Below, one piece after another: positions 22,477 to 29,613 of a stretch of DNA of 54,260 nt. Below the pieces are notes generated by a model. The model ran no database searches and was not told the DNA's origin. It saw nothing but the letters and a program-made list of their open reading frames with translations. Positions within the stretch are counted from its first letter, which is position 1. Every line of letters starts with the position of its first letter. Location: positions 1 to 54,260 of the IMG/VR virus record IMGVR_UViG_3300047300_001096. One strand, written 5' to 3'. The stretch is from a virus. The translations under genes were made by a program, and so were the position numbers.

Positions 22477-23374
22477 AATTATTGCGGACAGTATTTGTCC
22501 CCAAGGTGTTCGAATGACTACTATGGAAATTGAGTATCCAAGATTTATTTTGGCAGAGCTCAACACACATCGTATGTTGTCAAAGAATAGTGCTAGTAGT
22601 CGTGCTATTCCTGTTAAAGCTATGCATGAGTTTATCAAAGACAATCCTGCAACACCTGTATACTGGGGTAAAAATCAGCCTGGTATGAAAGCCAAGGAAG
22701 AGTTGATTGGTATTGATTTGTCAGAAGCCAAGCACATTTGGAATAAAGCCAAAGATGACGCACTGCACTGGGCAGACGCACTTTCTAGCAGATTGAGTGT
22801 TCATAAACAAATCGCCAATCGTATTACAGAGCCTTGGATGACAATGAAAACAGTTATCTCTGGTACTGAATGGGCAAACTTTTTTCATCTTCGCAACCAT
22901 CCTGATGCACAGCCTGAGATTAAAGCTTTAGCAGAAGCAATGATTGTGGCGTATACAACACACCTTCCCAATCCACTAAAGCCAGGCGAGTGGCATTTAC
23001 CTTATATTGCTCTAGGCAGATATGTACCTACTGACGAACTTCAATACTTTGACGACTATTTTAACAGAATCAGCCTTGAAGATGCTAAGATCATTAGCGC
23101 TAGTTGTTGCGCTCAAGTATCGTATCGTAAAAACGATGATAGCCCAGAAAAAGCTTGGAAGATTTGGCAACAACTAATCGAGAACGATCCTGTTCACGCC
23201 AGTCCAATTGAGCATCAAGCAACGCCCATGGACGTCAACTCTATGTGCCGTTTTGAGCCTGATACTTGGGAGCCTGGAGTTACTCATGTCTCTGCCAATA
23301 GCGACTTGTGGAGTGGTAATTTGCGGGGTTGGATTCAGCACCGCAAGCTTGTTGCAAAGGAGGCAGTATGGTAA
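22451..23374 (+). CDS. thyX: FAD-dependent thymidylate synthase
   Basis: 307 residues, longer than the usual 220-250 but in the range of phage forms. The ThyX motif region is THRMLSKNSASSR (39-51), followed by EWANFFHLRNHPDAQPEIKALAEAM and an ASPIEHQATP signature. It converts dUMP to dTMP with methylenetetrahydrofolate and reduced FAD. Works with the MazG and DUF5664 hydrolases in shaping nucleotide pools. Confidence 0.93.
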   Translation: MKHKLITAKIIADSICPQGVRMTTMEIEYPRFILAELNTHRMLSKNSASSRAIPVKAMHEFIKDNPATPVYWGKNQPGMKAKEELIGIDLSEAKHIWNKAKDDALHWADALSSRLSVHKQIANRITEPWMTMKTVISGTEWANFFHLRNHPDAQPEIKALAEAMIVAYTTHLPNPLKPGEWHLPYIALGRYVPTDELQYFDDYFNRISLEDAKIISASCCAQVSYRKNDDSPEKAWKIWQQLIENDPVHASPIEHQATPMDVNSMCRFEPDTWEPGVTHVSANSDLWSGNLRGWIQHRKLVAKEAVW

Positions 23375-23562
23375 ACTACGAGTATGAAAATTTTGAAGCG
23401 TGGTTTGATGAGTTAGAAAACTTTAACTTTCGTAGTGACCGATTCTTTCAGTACATGGACTTGTTTAATGGTAGTGCTACTACTGAAACACGCAATCAAT
23501 TTTTAACAGACTGGCTACGAGCAGCGTTTGATTCGGCAAGGTTAACCAATGACCATAGTTAA
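23368..23562 (+). CDS. Hypothetical 64-residue acidic protein
   Basis: Start at 23368 follows an AAGGAGG ribosome site and overlaps the thyX stop. Aromatic, acidic (YEYENFEAWFDELENFNF). Function unknown. Confidence 0.65.
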   Translation: MVNYEYENFEAWFDELENFNFRSDRFFQYMDLFNGSATTETRNQFLTDWLRAAFDSARLTNDHS

Positions 23563-23740
23563 AGACACAACTTATAGCCCTAATCGCCACAGTTGGATTG
23601 TTCAACTACAAGAAGATGGCGAAGATTTAGTACTACAACTTACAGATGAGATGTTAGAAGTTACTGGTTGGAAAATTGGTGACACACTGTTATGGGAGAA
23701 AGCAGCTGGTTCTGCTTGGACATTAAGGAAAAAGCCATGA
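23549..23740 (+). CDS. Hypothetical 63-residue AbrB-like small protein
   Basis: LTDEMLEVTGWKIGDTLLWEKAAGSAWTLRKK follows the (L/I)xxEMLxxxGWxxGDxLxW pattern of small phage proteins with an AbrB-like swapped-hairpin look. Overlaps the next gene by 4 nt (ATGA). Confidence 0.6.
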   Translation: MTIVKDTTYSPNRHSWIVQLQEDGEDLVLQLTDEMLEVTGWKIGDTLLWEKAAGSAWTLRKKP

Positions 23741-24108
23741 TCGTTGTATTATACACCACCGACTTTGAACCAATTATTCCTATTGATCTACCTCTTTGGT
23801 TGCTAGAGCGACTTGAGGTTGAGGGTCAGGTACGAGTAGCTGTTAGTAAACCTACACAGTTTGTTGACCAAAAAATTCCTGTGGGTAATTTAGAACCCGA
23901 TATTCCCACTGTGCGTATTCGTTGTGAACGATTGCGGTGGCGAGATGATACACTAAAAACCATCTTAGTAACTCCAGACGAAGAGCTTGCGCTAAGCTTA
24001 AACCCTGAGTGGTTACCTGGTCAGCGTGCCCCAATTCAACAGTACATGGGAGCTATGCGTAAGTTACATGAAGAATTGGTCAAACAAATCCGAAAAAATC
24101 AGAGTTGA
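23737..24108 (+). CDS. Hypothetical 123-residue protein
   Basis: Start at 23737 (ATGA overlap with the previous stop). MIVVLYTTDFEPIIPIDLPLWLLERLE opens a beta-alpha protein; CERLRWRDDTLKTILVTPDEELAL follows. Seen as a type in other phages, function unknown. Confidence 0.65.
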   Translation: MIVVLYTTDFEPIIPIDLPLWLLERLEVEGQVRVAVSKPTQFVDQKIPVGNLEPDIPTVRIRCERLRWRDDTLKTILVTPDEELALSLNPEWLPGQRAPIQQYMGAMRKLHEELVKQIRKNQS

Positions 24109-24133
24109 CTTGCAAACTAAATCAATGTATAAT
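24105..24133 (+). promoter_or_regulatory. Sigma70-like promoter
   Basis: TTGACT, 17 nt, TATAAT, 25 nt upstream of the ATG at 24159. Confidence 0.85.
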
Positions 24134-24158
24134 ATTATTATTGATTTAGGAGAATACT

Positions 24159-24359
24159 ATGTTTTATTGCGTTGTTTGTAGCGATACTGTTAGTCCACTG
24201 CGTTGGCAACTGGGCCGCCATACCTGTTTACCTTGCGGTGAGCGTGTGGCTAAACAACACAAACATACTATTGTACCTATGCCTAAATCTAACTATATTG
24301 TAGTAACAGACAAATCATTGTTACTTAATCTCAACTCATCTCACAAAGGCGGACGCTAA
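24159..24359 (+). CDS. Small zinc-finger protein
   Basis: 66 residues. CVVCSDTVSPLRWQLGRHTCLPCGE is a four-Cys finger of the DksA/TraR-like or small phage type. Preceded by TTTAGGAGAATACT. Role unknown. Confidence 0.65.
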   Translation: MFYCVVCSDTVSPLRWQLGRHTCLPCGERVAKQHKHTIVPMPKSNYIVVTDKSLLLNLNSSHKGGR

Positions 24360-24360
24360 A

Positions 24361-24540
24361 ATGAACGCAGATCGCGAATTTATCAAATGGTTTTATGAAG
24401 AAGCTTATCCTGAGCAGGGATCAAATCGCCGTCAGGTTTATTCAATGACACATGGTACGCCCAACATCAATGTTATTGATTACTGGATGCGTGAAGCGTT
24501 TAAAGCAGGTGTAGAAGCAGCACAAAAGGAAACACAATGA
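24361..24540 (+). CDS. Hypothetical 59-residue protein
   Basis: Begins MNADREFIKWFYEEAYPEQG, ends VEAAQKETQ. Starts directly after the upstream stop and overlaps the next gene by ATGA, so it is clearly part of the operon. Function unknown. Confidence 0.6.
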   Translation: MNADREFIKWFYEEAYPEQGSNRRQVYSMTHGTPNINVIDYWMREAFKAGVEAAQKETQ

Positions 24541-25196
24541 AAGTTGTAATCGGACCTTATCGTGATTGGATCGGACCTTATCAGATTGCAGAAATGTTGT
24601 GCTGGTGGGTTCCAAAACGCCGTGCATCAGATGATATTGTTGCACGCAAACCTGACTGGGTACATGACTTTGGTACTTGGTTAGCTACTGATAAGCATGG
24701 CAATGATTCGTGGCTGACCAAAGTGTGTCAGTGGATTGAAGATCGCAAACATCGTCAAGTGTATGTTCGTATCGACAAGTATGATTCATGGTCGGCAGAC
24801 CATACCATTGCACTAATTGCAGTTCCACTCTTAAAGCAACTGCAGCTTACCAAGCACGGAGCACCTTTTGTAGACGATGAAGATGTCCCTGAGGGTTTAA
24901 ATCTTCGTAGCTATGAGTGTGACAAATTAAAAGCCAATGAATATGACACAGACCCCAACCACTTTAAACGCTGGGACTGGGTACTTGGAGAGATCATTTG
25001 GGCATTGGAACAAAAGACAAGTGACACTGCTGATTCAGATTTTTATACTCACCTTGACCCTGACTTAAAATCCAAAGACTTTAATGATTGCATAAACAAC
25101 ATTGTAGTTGACTACGCAGGATTAGAAGCTTGGCAAGCCCGCAAAACTCGTGGTTACAAGCTGTTTGGTAAATATTTTGAAAATTTATGGGATTAA
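24537..25196 (+). CDS. Conserved phage protein of unknown function, 219 residues
   Basis: MKVVIGPYRDWIGPYQIAEMLCWW, then WLTKVCQWIEDRKHRQVYVRIDKYDSWSADHTIALIAVPLL and HFKRWDWVLGEIIWALEQKT. This W-rich pattern recurs in proteins of other large phages, always unassigned. GGAAACACA precedes the start. Function unknown. Confidence 0.75.
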   Translation: MKVVIGPYRDWIGPYQIAEMLCWWVPKRRASDDIVARKPDWVHDFGTWLATDKHGNDSWLTKVCQWIEDRKHRQVYVRIDKYDSWSADHTIALIAVPLLKQLQLTKHGAPFVDDEDVPEGLNLRSYECDKLKANEYDTDPNHFKRWDWVLGEIIWALEQKTSDTADSDFYTHLDPDLKSKDFNDCINNIVVDYAGLEAWQARKTRGYKLFGKYFENLWD

Positions 25197-25199
25197 ATT

Positions 25200-25391
25200 A
25201 TGACATTAGAATTAGCATTAGCAATTGTTGTAGCAGCAGCCTTTGCTTGTTACTTAGTATGGCAGTGGCAAGAGTCTGCGGTAGATATGGCAGACCCACC
25301 CTATCAACCACCTGTTGCGGATAAAGCAGAATTGGATACTCCATTAAACCCCAAGGCGACATGGCCTTTTCCTAGTGGAGATAAGCCATGA
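25200..25391 (+). CDS. Small membrane protein, one TM
   Basis: 63 residues. TM at about 3-22 (ELALAIVVAAAFACYLVWQW), then a Pro-rich tail (PPYQPPVADKAEL). Inner membrane, C-out or C-in not determinable. Function unknown. Confidence 0.6.
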   Translation: MTLELALAIVVAAAFACYLVWQWQESAVDMADPPYQPPVADKAELDTPLNPKATWPFPSGDKP

Positions 25392-25555
25392 CAAAACCTG
25401 ATCCCAATAAACCAATCACGCACATCAATCCACCTAATCGTGTACCTGATCGTGTACAGCCACACAAGCCTGGGTATTCAGAAATTGTAGATGTGCCTGA
25501 AACTGAAGCAAATCCTGATAAGCCTAAGAAGCCAAAGAAAAAACCAAGCAAGTAA
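25388..25555 (+). CDS. Hypothetical 55-residue Pro/Lys-rich protein
   Basis: Begins MTKPDPNKPITHINPPNR and ends in a KPKKPKKKPSK tail; likely unstructured. ATGA overlap with the upstream membrane-protein gene suggests they work together. Confidence 0.55.
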   Translation: MTKPDPNKPITHINPPNRVPDRVQPHKPGYSEIVDVPETEANPDKPKKPKKKPSK

Positions 25556-25559
25556 CCTC

Positions 25560-25607
25560 AAGGGGATTCAACGCCAAAAATAATTGGCTTGAGTCCCCTT
25601 TTGTTTT
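25560..25607 (+). terminator. Intrinsic terminator fused to a promoter
   Basis: AAGGGGA pairs with TCCCCTT, then TTGTTTT. The inner GCCAAAAATAATTGGC pairs too. The 3' arm holds the -35 of the promoter at 25589. Confidence 0.75.
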
Positions 25608-25617
25608 GTGTTATAAT
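25589..25617 (+). promoter_or_regulatory. Sigma70-like promoter inside terminator arm
   Basis: TTGAGT, 17 nt, TATAAT, 24 nt upstream of the ATG at 25642. Confidence 0.8.
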
Positions 25618-25641
25618 ATTCTATATTATGAAAGGATAACC

Positions 25642-25836
25642 ATGTTCGATAAATTGTTGAATTCTGCTGATTATATCTTTGGCGGTATTTTGGTATTGTT
25701 GGTTGCTGTACTTTGCTACGGCTTAGGGTCACAAGCTAAAGCCAACAAGATTTGCGATCAAGTCGGTGGTATGTATGTGCAGACTTGGAGTGACGGATAT
25801 AAATGCATTATGGCTACGGAGATCACACTAAAATGA
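25642..25836 (+). CDS. Small membrane protein, one TM
   Basis: 64 residues from the ATG after GAAAGGATAACC. TM at about 12-31 (IFGGILVLLVAVLCYGLGSQ), then a short domain with two cysteines (KICDQVGGMYVQTWSDGYKC). Function unknown. Confidence 0.65.
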   Translation: MFDKLLNSADYIFGGILVLLVAVLCYGLGSQAKANKICDQVGGMYVQTWSDGYKCIMATEITLK

Positions 25837-26057
25837 TTAAACTAGCAGACAACAGAGTAGAGATTCCCTTAGACTTCTCAGATGAAGAACTACTTACATT
25901 GTTTAAATTGGCACATGAAGCAGACTTGACTTTCAACCAATTTATTGAAAAAGCCTTAACAGAATACCTAGAAAGAATAACTAAAGATGAGACACTACTC
26001 AATAAACTGGATGGGCCCAGTGAGCCTGGACTGGTACAAGACTCGGGGACTAACTAA
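25833..26057 (+). CDS. Hypothetical 74-residue protein, RHH-like helix pair
   Basis: ATGA overlap start at 25833. LDFSDEELLTLFKLAHEADLTFNQFIEKALTEYLER resembles the helical part of small ribbon-helix-helix regulators (LTFNQFIEKAL). DNA binding is inferred only. Confidence 0.55.
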   Translation: MIKLADNRVEIPLDFSDEELLTLFKLAHEADLTFNQFIEKALTEYLERITKDETLLNKLDGPSEPGLVQDSGTN

Positions 26058-26352
26058 AACTGTAACACATACAGCTAACACAGACTGTATGCATTATAAT
26101 AGTGGTGAAACATATACAACCACACAAATCACTGAGCACTATAGTTGTGGTCGAATAGATGTATCGCCTACCCAAGACGAACCTTATGGTGACGAGATTG
26201 GTGTGCCACCTATGCGCTCAGAAGACTGGCACAGCTTTGGCGATTGGTTGGATGATGTTCAGACCATGAGTGTGTGGTCACTTGACAACTTGGTTAGTGC
26301 TTATCAAAATCAAACAGGTAAAACTATTCGCTGGGATACATATGACAAATGA
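26011..26352 (+). CDS. Hypothetical protein of about 113 residues
   Basis: Start uncertain: ATG at 25987 or 26011, or GTG at 26020; I give 26011. WYKTRGLTKTVTHTANTDCMHYNSGETYTTTQIT then EDWHSFGDWLDDVQTMSVWSLDNLV. No known motif. Overlaps the previous gene. Confidence 0.55.
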   Translation: MGPVSLDWYKTRGLTKTVTHTANTDCMHYNSGETYTTTQITEHYSCGRIDVSPTQDEPYGDEIGVPPMRSEDWHSFGDWLDDVQTMSVWSLDNLVSAYQNQTGKTIRWDTYDK

Positions 26353-26587
26353 ACACGGATATTGCCCAAACTGCAATCTAGACCTTGATGGTGGATTGAT
26401 TTGGGATTTCTTTTATAAAGACACAGGTGTAGCTGCTGAAGCCGATAGACTGGCTGAGATGTACGGAGCCACACGCACAACAGGCAAGTGGGGCTTGGCT
26501 ACTGCTATGTATGACTCAAAGAAGGATCGTACTGTTGGTTGGACTTGTCCTGAATGCAATCATTATTGGGGAGCACCACTATCATGA
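26342..26587 (+). CDS. Zinc-ribbon protein, 81 residues
   Basis: Start at 26342, overlapping the previous stop. CPNCNLDLDG near the N-terminus and WTCPECNHYWG near the C-terminus form a four-Cys ribbon around a helical middle. Possibly nucleic-acid binding. Confidence 0.6.
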   Translation: MTNEHGYCPNCNLDLDGGLIWDFFYKDTGVAAEADRLAEMYGATRTTGKWGLATAMYDSKKDRTVGWTCPECNHYWGAPLS

Positions 26588-26784
26588 ACCAATTACACTT
26601 AAATAAACTAGAACTACAAGACATTTTAGAGTTTGTCGGCAAGTACTCAGATGTACATATGGCTACACTCAACTGGGATAGTTCTAGCGGCATTGGCAAA
26701 ACACTAACAGTGGAAATTCGTACCTATTTAAACGATGATTATGTTAGCATTACAAAAACAATCACAGATCAAACATCATGGTAA
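26584..26784 (+). CDS. Hypothetical 66-residue protein
   Basis: ATGA overlap start. MNQLHLNKLELQDILEFVGKYS then a beta-like ATLNWDSSSGIGKTLTVEI. Function unknown. Confidence 0.55.
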   Translation: MNQLHLNKLELQDILEFVGKYSDVHMATLNWDSSSGIGKTLTVEIRTYLNDDYVSITKTITDQTSW

Positions 26785-26945
26785 ATTTTAAAAAACTACT
26801 TCCCGTTCTTTCAGGACTTTGCGTCCTACTCTACTTATACGGCTGGACACAAGACTTGCAGTACCCTGCATATGTGCCGCTAGTGTGGTGCTTTGCTTGT
26901 TGGGTAAACGATGTTTACAACTGGTTGGAATCTAAACATGAGTGA
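26778..26945 (+). CDS. Small membrane protein, 55 residues
   Basis: Begins MVNFKKLLPVLSGLCVLLYLYG with a likely TM, and a second hydrophobic stretch (YVPLVWCFACWVNDV). Overlaps both neighbours by a few nt. Function unknown. Confidence 0.55.
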   Translation: MVNFKKLLPVLSGLCVLLYLYGWTQDLQYPAYVPLVWCFACWVNDVYNWLESKHE

Positions 26946-27198
26946 TTTATACCTAATGGTTGCAATACCAATCACAATTGTTGTACTAGTAGCTGTCTAC
27001 CAAGTTTGGTTGGCATGGCTAGAACGCCCAGACTGTGATCATCGTTATGACCGCTGGCATGACTTTCACGAAACACATTATGCTTATGTGCAGAAACGCA
27101 CTTGCAAGCTGTGTGGATATACTCAAACACTAGAACATAAAAAGACAACCTATGAACATACAGCAACTACTCAAGCAAGCAACAAACGCTTCTGGTAA
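26938..27198 (+). CDS. Membrane-anchored Cys/His protein, 86 residues
   Basis: Start at 26938 (ATG overlapping the previous TGA). TM at about 2-24 (DLYLMVAIPITIVVLVAVYQVWLA), then a domain with CDHRYDRW...H..H and CKLCG, likely metal binding. Function unknown. Confidence 0.6.
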   Translation: MSDLYLMVAIPITIVVLVAVYQVWLAWLERPDCDHRYDRWHDFHETHYAYVQKRTCKLCGYTQTLEHKKTTYEHTATTQASNKRFW

Positions 27199-27379
27199 CA
27201 TTGACATCAATCACTACACTAACTTAGTGCTACTCGAAGCTTGCAGACTGGTCAAAGAAACACCTATTACTTGCGCATACACAACATTTGACGAGCAAGT
27301 TGCAATCACACAACGAGCCGAATGTTTCAAACAAATTTACAACCAAATCGCAGAGAATTTAAATGGCACTACCACCTAA
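27152..27379 (+). CDS. Hypothetical 75-residue helical protein
   Basis: MNIQQLLKQATNASGNIDINHY and a helical C-terminus (AITQRAECFKQIYNQIAENL). Overlaps the previous gene by 47 nt and the MazG gene by 17 nt. Function unknown. Confidence 0.55.
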   Translation: MNIQQLLKQATNASGNIDINHYTNLVLLEACRLVKETPITCAYTTFDEQVAITQRAECFKQIYNQIAENLNGTTT

Positions 27380-27746
27380 TTATACACTACCACAGTATGC
27401 AGCACTAAAGTCAGCAACACAAGAAGTGCAAAGTGCTGAAATTCCTCCGACTCCGCAACCCGCACCACCACAACTACCACCTACATCAATGCGTCAAGCA
27501 CAAGCAAACTACCTGCTAGACAAATTGCAAGAAGAGGCAGCTGAGGTGATTCAGGCAGTTAGCAAAATCAGACGCTTTGGTGAAAATAACAAACATCCAG
27601 ATCGTACTACCACTAATAAAGAGGAACTGGTTACAGAATTAGAAGACTTTCTTGCCATTTTAGCAGCACTAGAATACTGCAAGTATTTGGACTTAAAGCC
27701 ACAGCAGAAAAATATACTCTATAAAATGCATCAGCTAATTTTGTAA
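27363..27746 (+). CDS. MazG-like nucleotide pyrophosphohydrolase
   Basis: 127 residues. After a Pro-rich leader (PPTPQPAPPQLPPTS), NYLLDKLQEEAAEVIQAVSKIRRFG gives the EExxE metal site and KEELVTELEDFLAILAAL the second acidic helix (ExxD) of all-alpha NTP pyrophosphatases. Likely clears non-canonical or selected (d)NTPs or alarmones. Last gene of the long rightward operon. Confidence 0.8.
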   Translation: MALPPNYTLPQYAALKSATQEVQSAEIPPTPQPAPPQLPPTSMRQAQANYLLDKLQEEAAEVIQAVSKIRRFGENNKHPDRTTTNKEELVTELEDFLAILAALEYCKYLDLKPQQKNILYKMHQLIL

Positions 27747-27896
27747 CACACATTTACAAAAAAGCTTGACAAAAGATTACAAAAATTCTCTCCGACCCTA
27801 AACTGCAGCAATCCCACAATTCCCATAACCAAAGCATTGCAAACTACAAAGCAAAATTAATCTTCATCAAAGCATCCAGCAACGCTTTCAACAAAC

Positions 27897-27925
27897 TTGC
27901 CAATTCAAGCACCAAGTGTTATAAT
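27897..27925 (+). promoter_or_regulatory. Sigma70-like promoter P1 of the 28206 unit
   Basis: TTGCCA, 17 nt, TATAAT. It lies in the 459-bp gap 27747-28205, which holds no gene but two tandem promoters, one 13-bp motif copy (27793-27805) and a structured leader. Confidence 0.75.
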
Positions 27926-27980
27926 ATTATTATAGTTTTTAGAACAAATGCTCAACACACCTCCACACTAAAAAATACAC

Positions 27981-28010
27981 TTGTTATTATGCTATCAAGT
28001 GTGCTATAAT
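27981..28010 (+). promoter_or_regulatory. Sigma70-like promoter P2 of the 28206 unit
   Basis: TTGTTA, 18 nt, TATAAT. Transcripts would start near 28017 and carry the structured leader 28034-28157. Confidence 0.75.
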
Positions 28011-28033
28011 TTAGTATAACTTAAAGAGTTAAA

Positions 28034-28157
28034 GACTAGGTTGATTTAGAGAATTGATCTAAACTATCGAAACCTCTTGATGACGAGCCCTGCCGAGGTA
28101 AAGCTAGAGTGGTTTGGTACAGTTTAGGGTCAATTCAAATAAATCGCGAACCTAGTC
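28034..28157 (+). promoter_or_regulatory. Highly structured mRNA leader
   Basis: Nested stems: GACTAGGTT+GATTTA with TAAATC+AACCTAGTC (15 bp, 3-nt bulge), GAATTGA/TCAATTC and CTAAACT/AGTTTAG, then AAACC/GGTTT and CCTC/GAGG inside. The second stem uses a copy of the 13-bp motif (28120-28132). It lies 49 nt before a start codon that lacks a ribosome site, so it may control translation or be a separate RNA. Confidence 0.6.
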
Positions 28158-28205
28158 CTGCTTATCGACTACAATTGTGTTTGAACTAAAACTACTATAT
28201 TTAAA

Positions 28206-29000
28206 ATGCTATTTAAAAAACAAGAAATACACTCAATTGATTTTACTGGAACTGAACACTTAAATCTCGAAGGCTGGGAAAGTTGGTGTGAATCGGTAAG
28301 TCTGTCCCACCTTTACACCTGGTTGCTGCCTCAATTAGTAGCTTGGTATGGAACCTGGACTCTAGTAAAAGATGGTGATCGAATTGATGCTTTAGCCACA
28401 GTTAAACACAACTGCCCTGACCCTAAGTCTAGGGCATTTTATATGTTGTCAAGGGTTAAACGAAGTTTATTATTAGCAACACAAACGAAAGCTCCAGAAT
28501 ATGCTACACTAACCCCACTGATCTTAATGGGACAAAAGCGAATGGCTGGAGTTGACTACGAGTCTTGGAGAACAGCCACAAATTTGCAGTGGATTTTAGA
28601 ACCCCGACTCCTAGAAGCAATATTATTAGATGGTAAAGATTTGTCGATGATTGACAGTTTAGGGTCAGAAAGACTCTTAGCTATACAAACACAAGGATTA
28701 ACTACTAAGTCAGGTAAAACAGCAGGCTCAAAGAAGCCTGCAAAGTCTACTTGGAGTTTAACAGGAATTCAGGACACAGAGATTGGGCACTTGCCTAAAT
28801 TAACTCAAACAATCTTAACACAATGCTGGCTAGCACATCCTGAATTACGAACACCTTATATGATCTTAGACTTACAAAACTGGGATAATATGCCCAAACC
28901 TCTAGTATCTAATGATATTTTTAAAGTGGAACAACCACTTCAACCAACCCCGAAACAGAATTTGAAAGAGCTGGCAGATGTAATGCCCTGGGACCTATGA
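28206..29000 (+). CDS. Hypothetical 264-residue protein
   Basis: Not recognised. W-rich N-terminal half (GWESWCESVSLSHLYTWLLPQLVAWYGTWTLV), a Ser/Lys linker (TTKSGKTAGSKKPAKSTWSLTG) and an acidic end with MPWDL, which recalls the DLPWN tip of the helicase. No ribosome site before the ATG (ATATTTAAA). One 13-bp motif copy lies inside the gene (28655-28667). Overlaps the HTH gene by 4 nt. Confidence 0.7.
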   Translation: MLFKKQEIHSIDFTGTEHLNLEGWESWCESVSLSHLYTWLLPQLVAWYGTWTLVKDGDRIDALATVKHNCPDPKSRAFYMLSRVKRSLLLATQTKAPEYATLTPLILMGQKRMAGVDYESWRTATNLQWILEPRLLEAILLDGKDLSMIDSLGSERLLAIQTQGLTTKSGKTAGSKKPAKSTWSLTGIQDTEIGHLPKLTQTILTQCWLAHPELRTPYMILDLQNWDNMPKPLVSNDIFKVEQPLQPTPKQNLKELADVMPWDL

Positions 29001-29350
29001 AATACACTAAAGAAATCACAGACAAATTGATACAAGACTACAAGGCTCAAATACCTGTAGCACAAATTGCACAAGAGTTAGACGTACCAGAACGTAGTGT
29101 GATCGCAAAACTCAGCTCTCTGGGCGTCTACCAGAAAAAATCATATGTCAACAAGCGTGGTGAGATTCCAGTTAAAAAATCGGAGCACATCGAACGCATT
29201 GCTGAGCTTCTGGACGTGGATGAAGAATTGTTGGAATCGCTGGAGAAGGTCAACAAAACGGTTCTCAAGCTAATTGAAGCTAAACTTGCCCAATCTGACC
29301 CTAAACTGCCACAATTAGGCACAAAAAATCAGTTATTTGAAGTTGTTTGA
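28997..29350 (+). CDS. HTH-like DNA-binding protein, paralog family
   Basis: 117 residues. KYTKEITDKLIQDYKAQIPVAQIAQELDVPERSVIAKLSSLGVYQKKSY is the HTH unit shared with the genes at 30672, 31959 and 35894; GEIPVKKSEHIERIAELLDV and SLEKVNKTVLKLIEAKL are the shared linker and C-terminal helix. A motif copy (29296-29308) lies in its 3' end. Regulator role inferred. Confidence 0.75.
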   Translation: MKYTKEITDKLIQDYKAQIPVAQIAQELDVPERSVIAKLSSLGVYQKKSYVNKRGEIPVKKSEHIERIAELLDVDEELLESLEKVNKTVLKLIEAKLAQSDPKLPQLGTKNQLFEVV

Positions 29351-29364
29351 ACTTAAACAAACAA

Positions 29365-29397
29365 AAGCCCACTTATTTGAGTATAAGTGGGCTTTTT
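29365..29397 (+). terminator. Strong intrinsic terminator
   Basis: AAGCCCACTTAT pairs with ATAAGTGGGCTT (12 bp, 6-nt loop) followed by TTT. Ends the rightward unit. Confidence 0.95.
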
Positions 29398-29530
29398 TGC
29401 GTGGGTATCGGTGACCGTGTAAATTGTGTACGATTGCTCTGGTTTAGGGTCAATTAAAGAAAACTTTAATATGGGCTGGGTCATATTAAAGCGTTTTTAA
29501 CAGTTTAGGGTCAGAGTGTAGAATATCCAC

Positions 29531-29560
29531 TTGACAAGATTTGCCACTCGGTGGTATAAT
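29531..29560 (+). promoter_or_regulatory. Strong rightward promoter
   Basis: TTGACA, 18 nt, TATAAT followed by GGCGC, like the promoter at 31262. Any transcript meets a hairpin 20 nt later (29581-29613). Confidence 0.8.
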
Positions 29561-29576
29561 GGCGCAGAAATGACCA

Positions 29577-29613
29577 AAACAAAAGCCCCTGCACACGAAT
29601 GTGAGGGGCTTTT
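29577..29613. terminator. Bidirectional intrinsic terminator
   Basis: AAAAGCCCCT pairs with AGGGGCTTTT with inner CACA/TGTG. On the minus strand it is followed by GTTTTG. It would end the large minus-strand RNA from 30442 and attenuate the rightward promoter at 29531. Confidence 0.85.

Noticed and set aside
28070-28110. Second hammerhead-like stretch (CTTGATGACGAG...GTAAA) in the 28034 leader
   Set aside because: Core bases deviate (U for C3, UAAA for GAAA), so it does not meet the hammerhead consensus.
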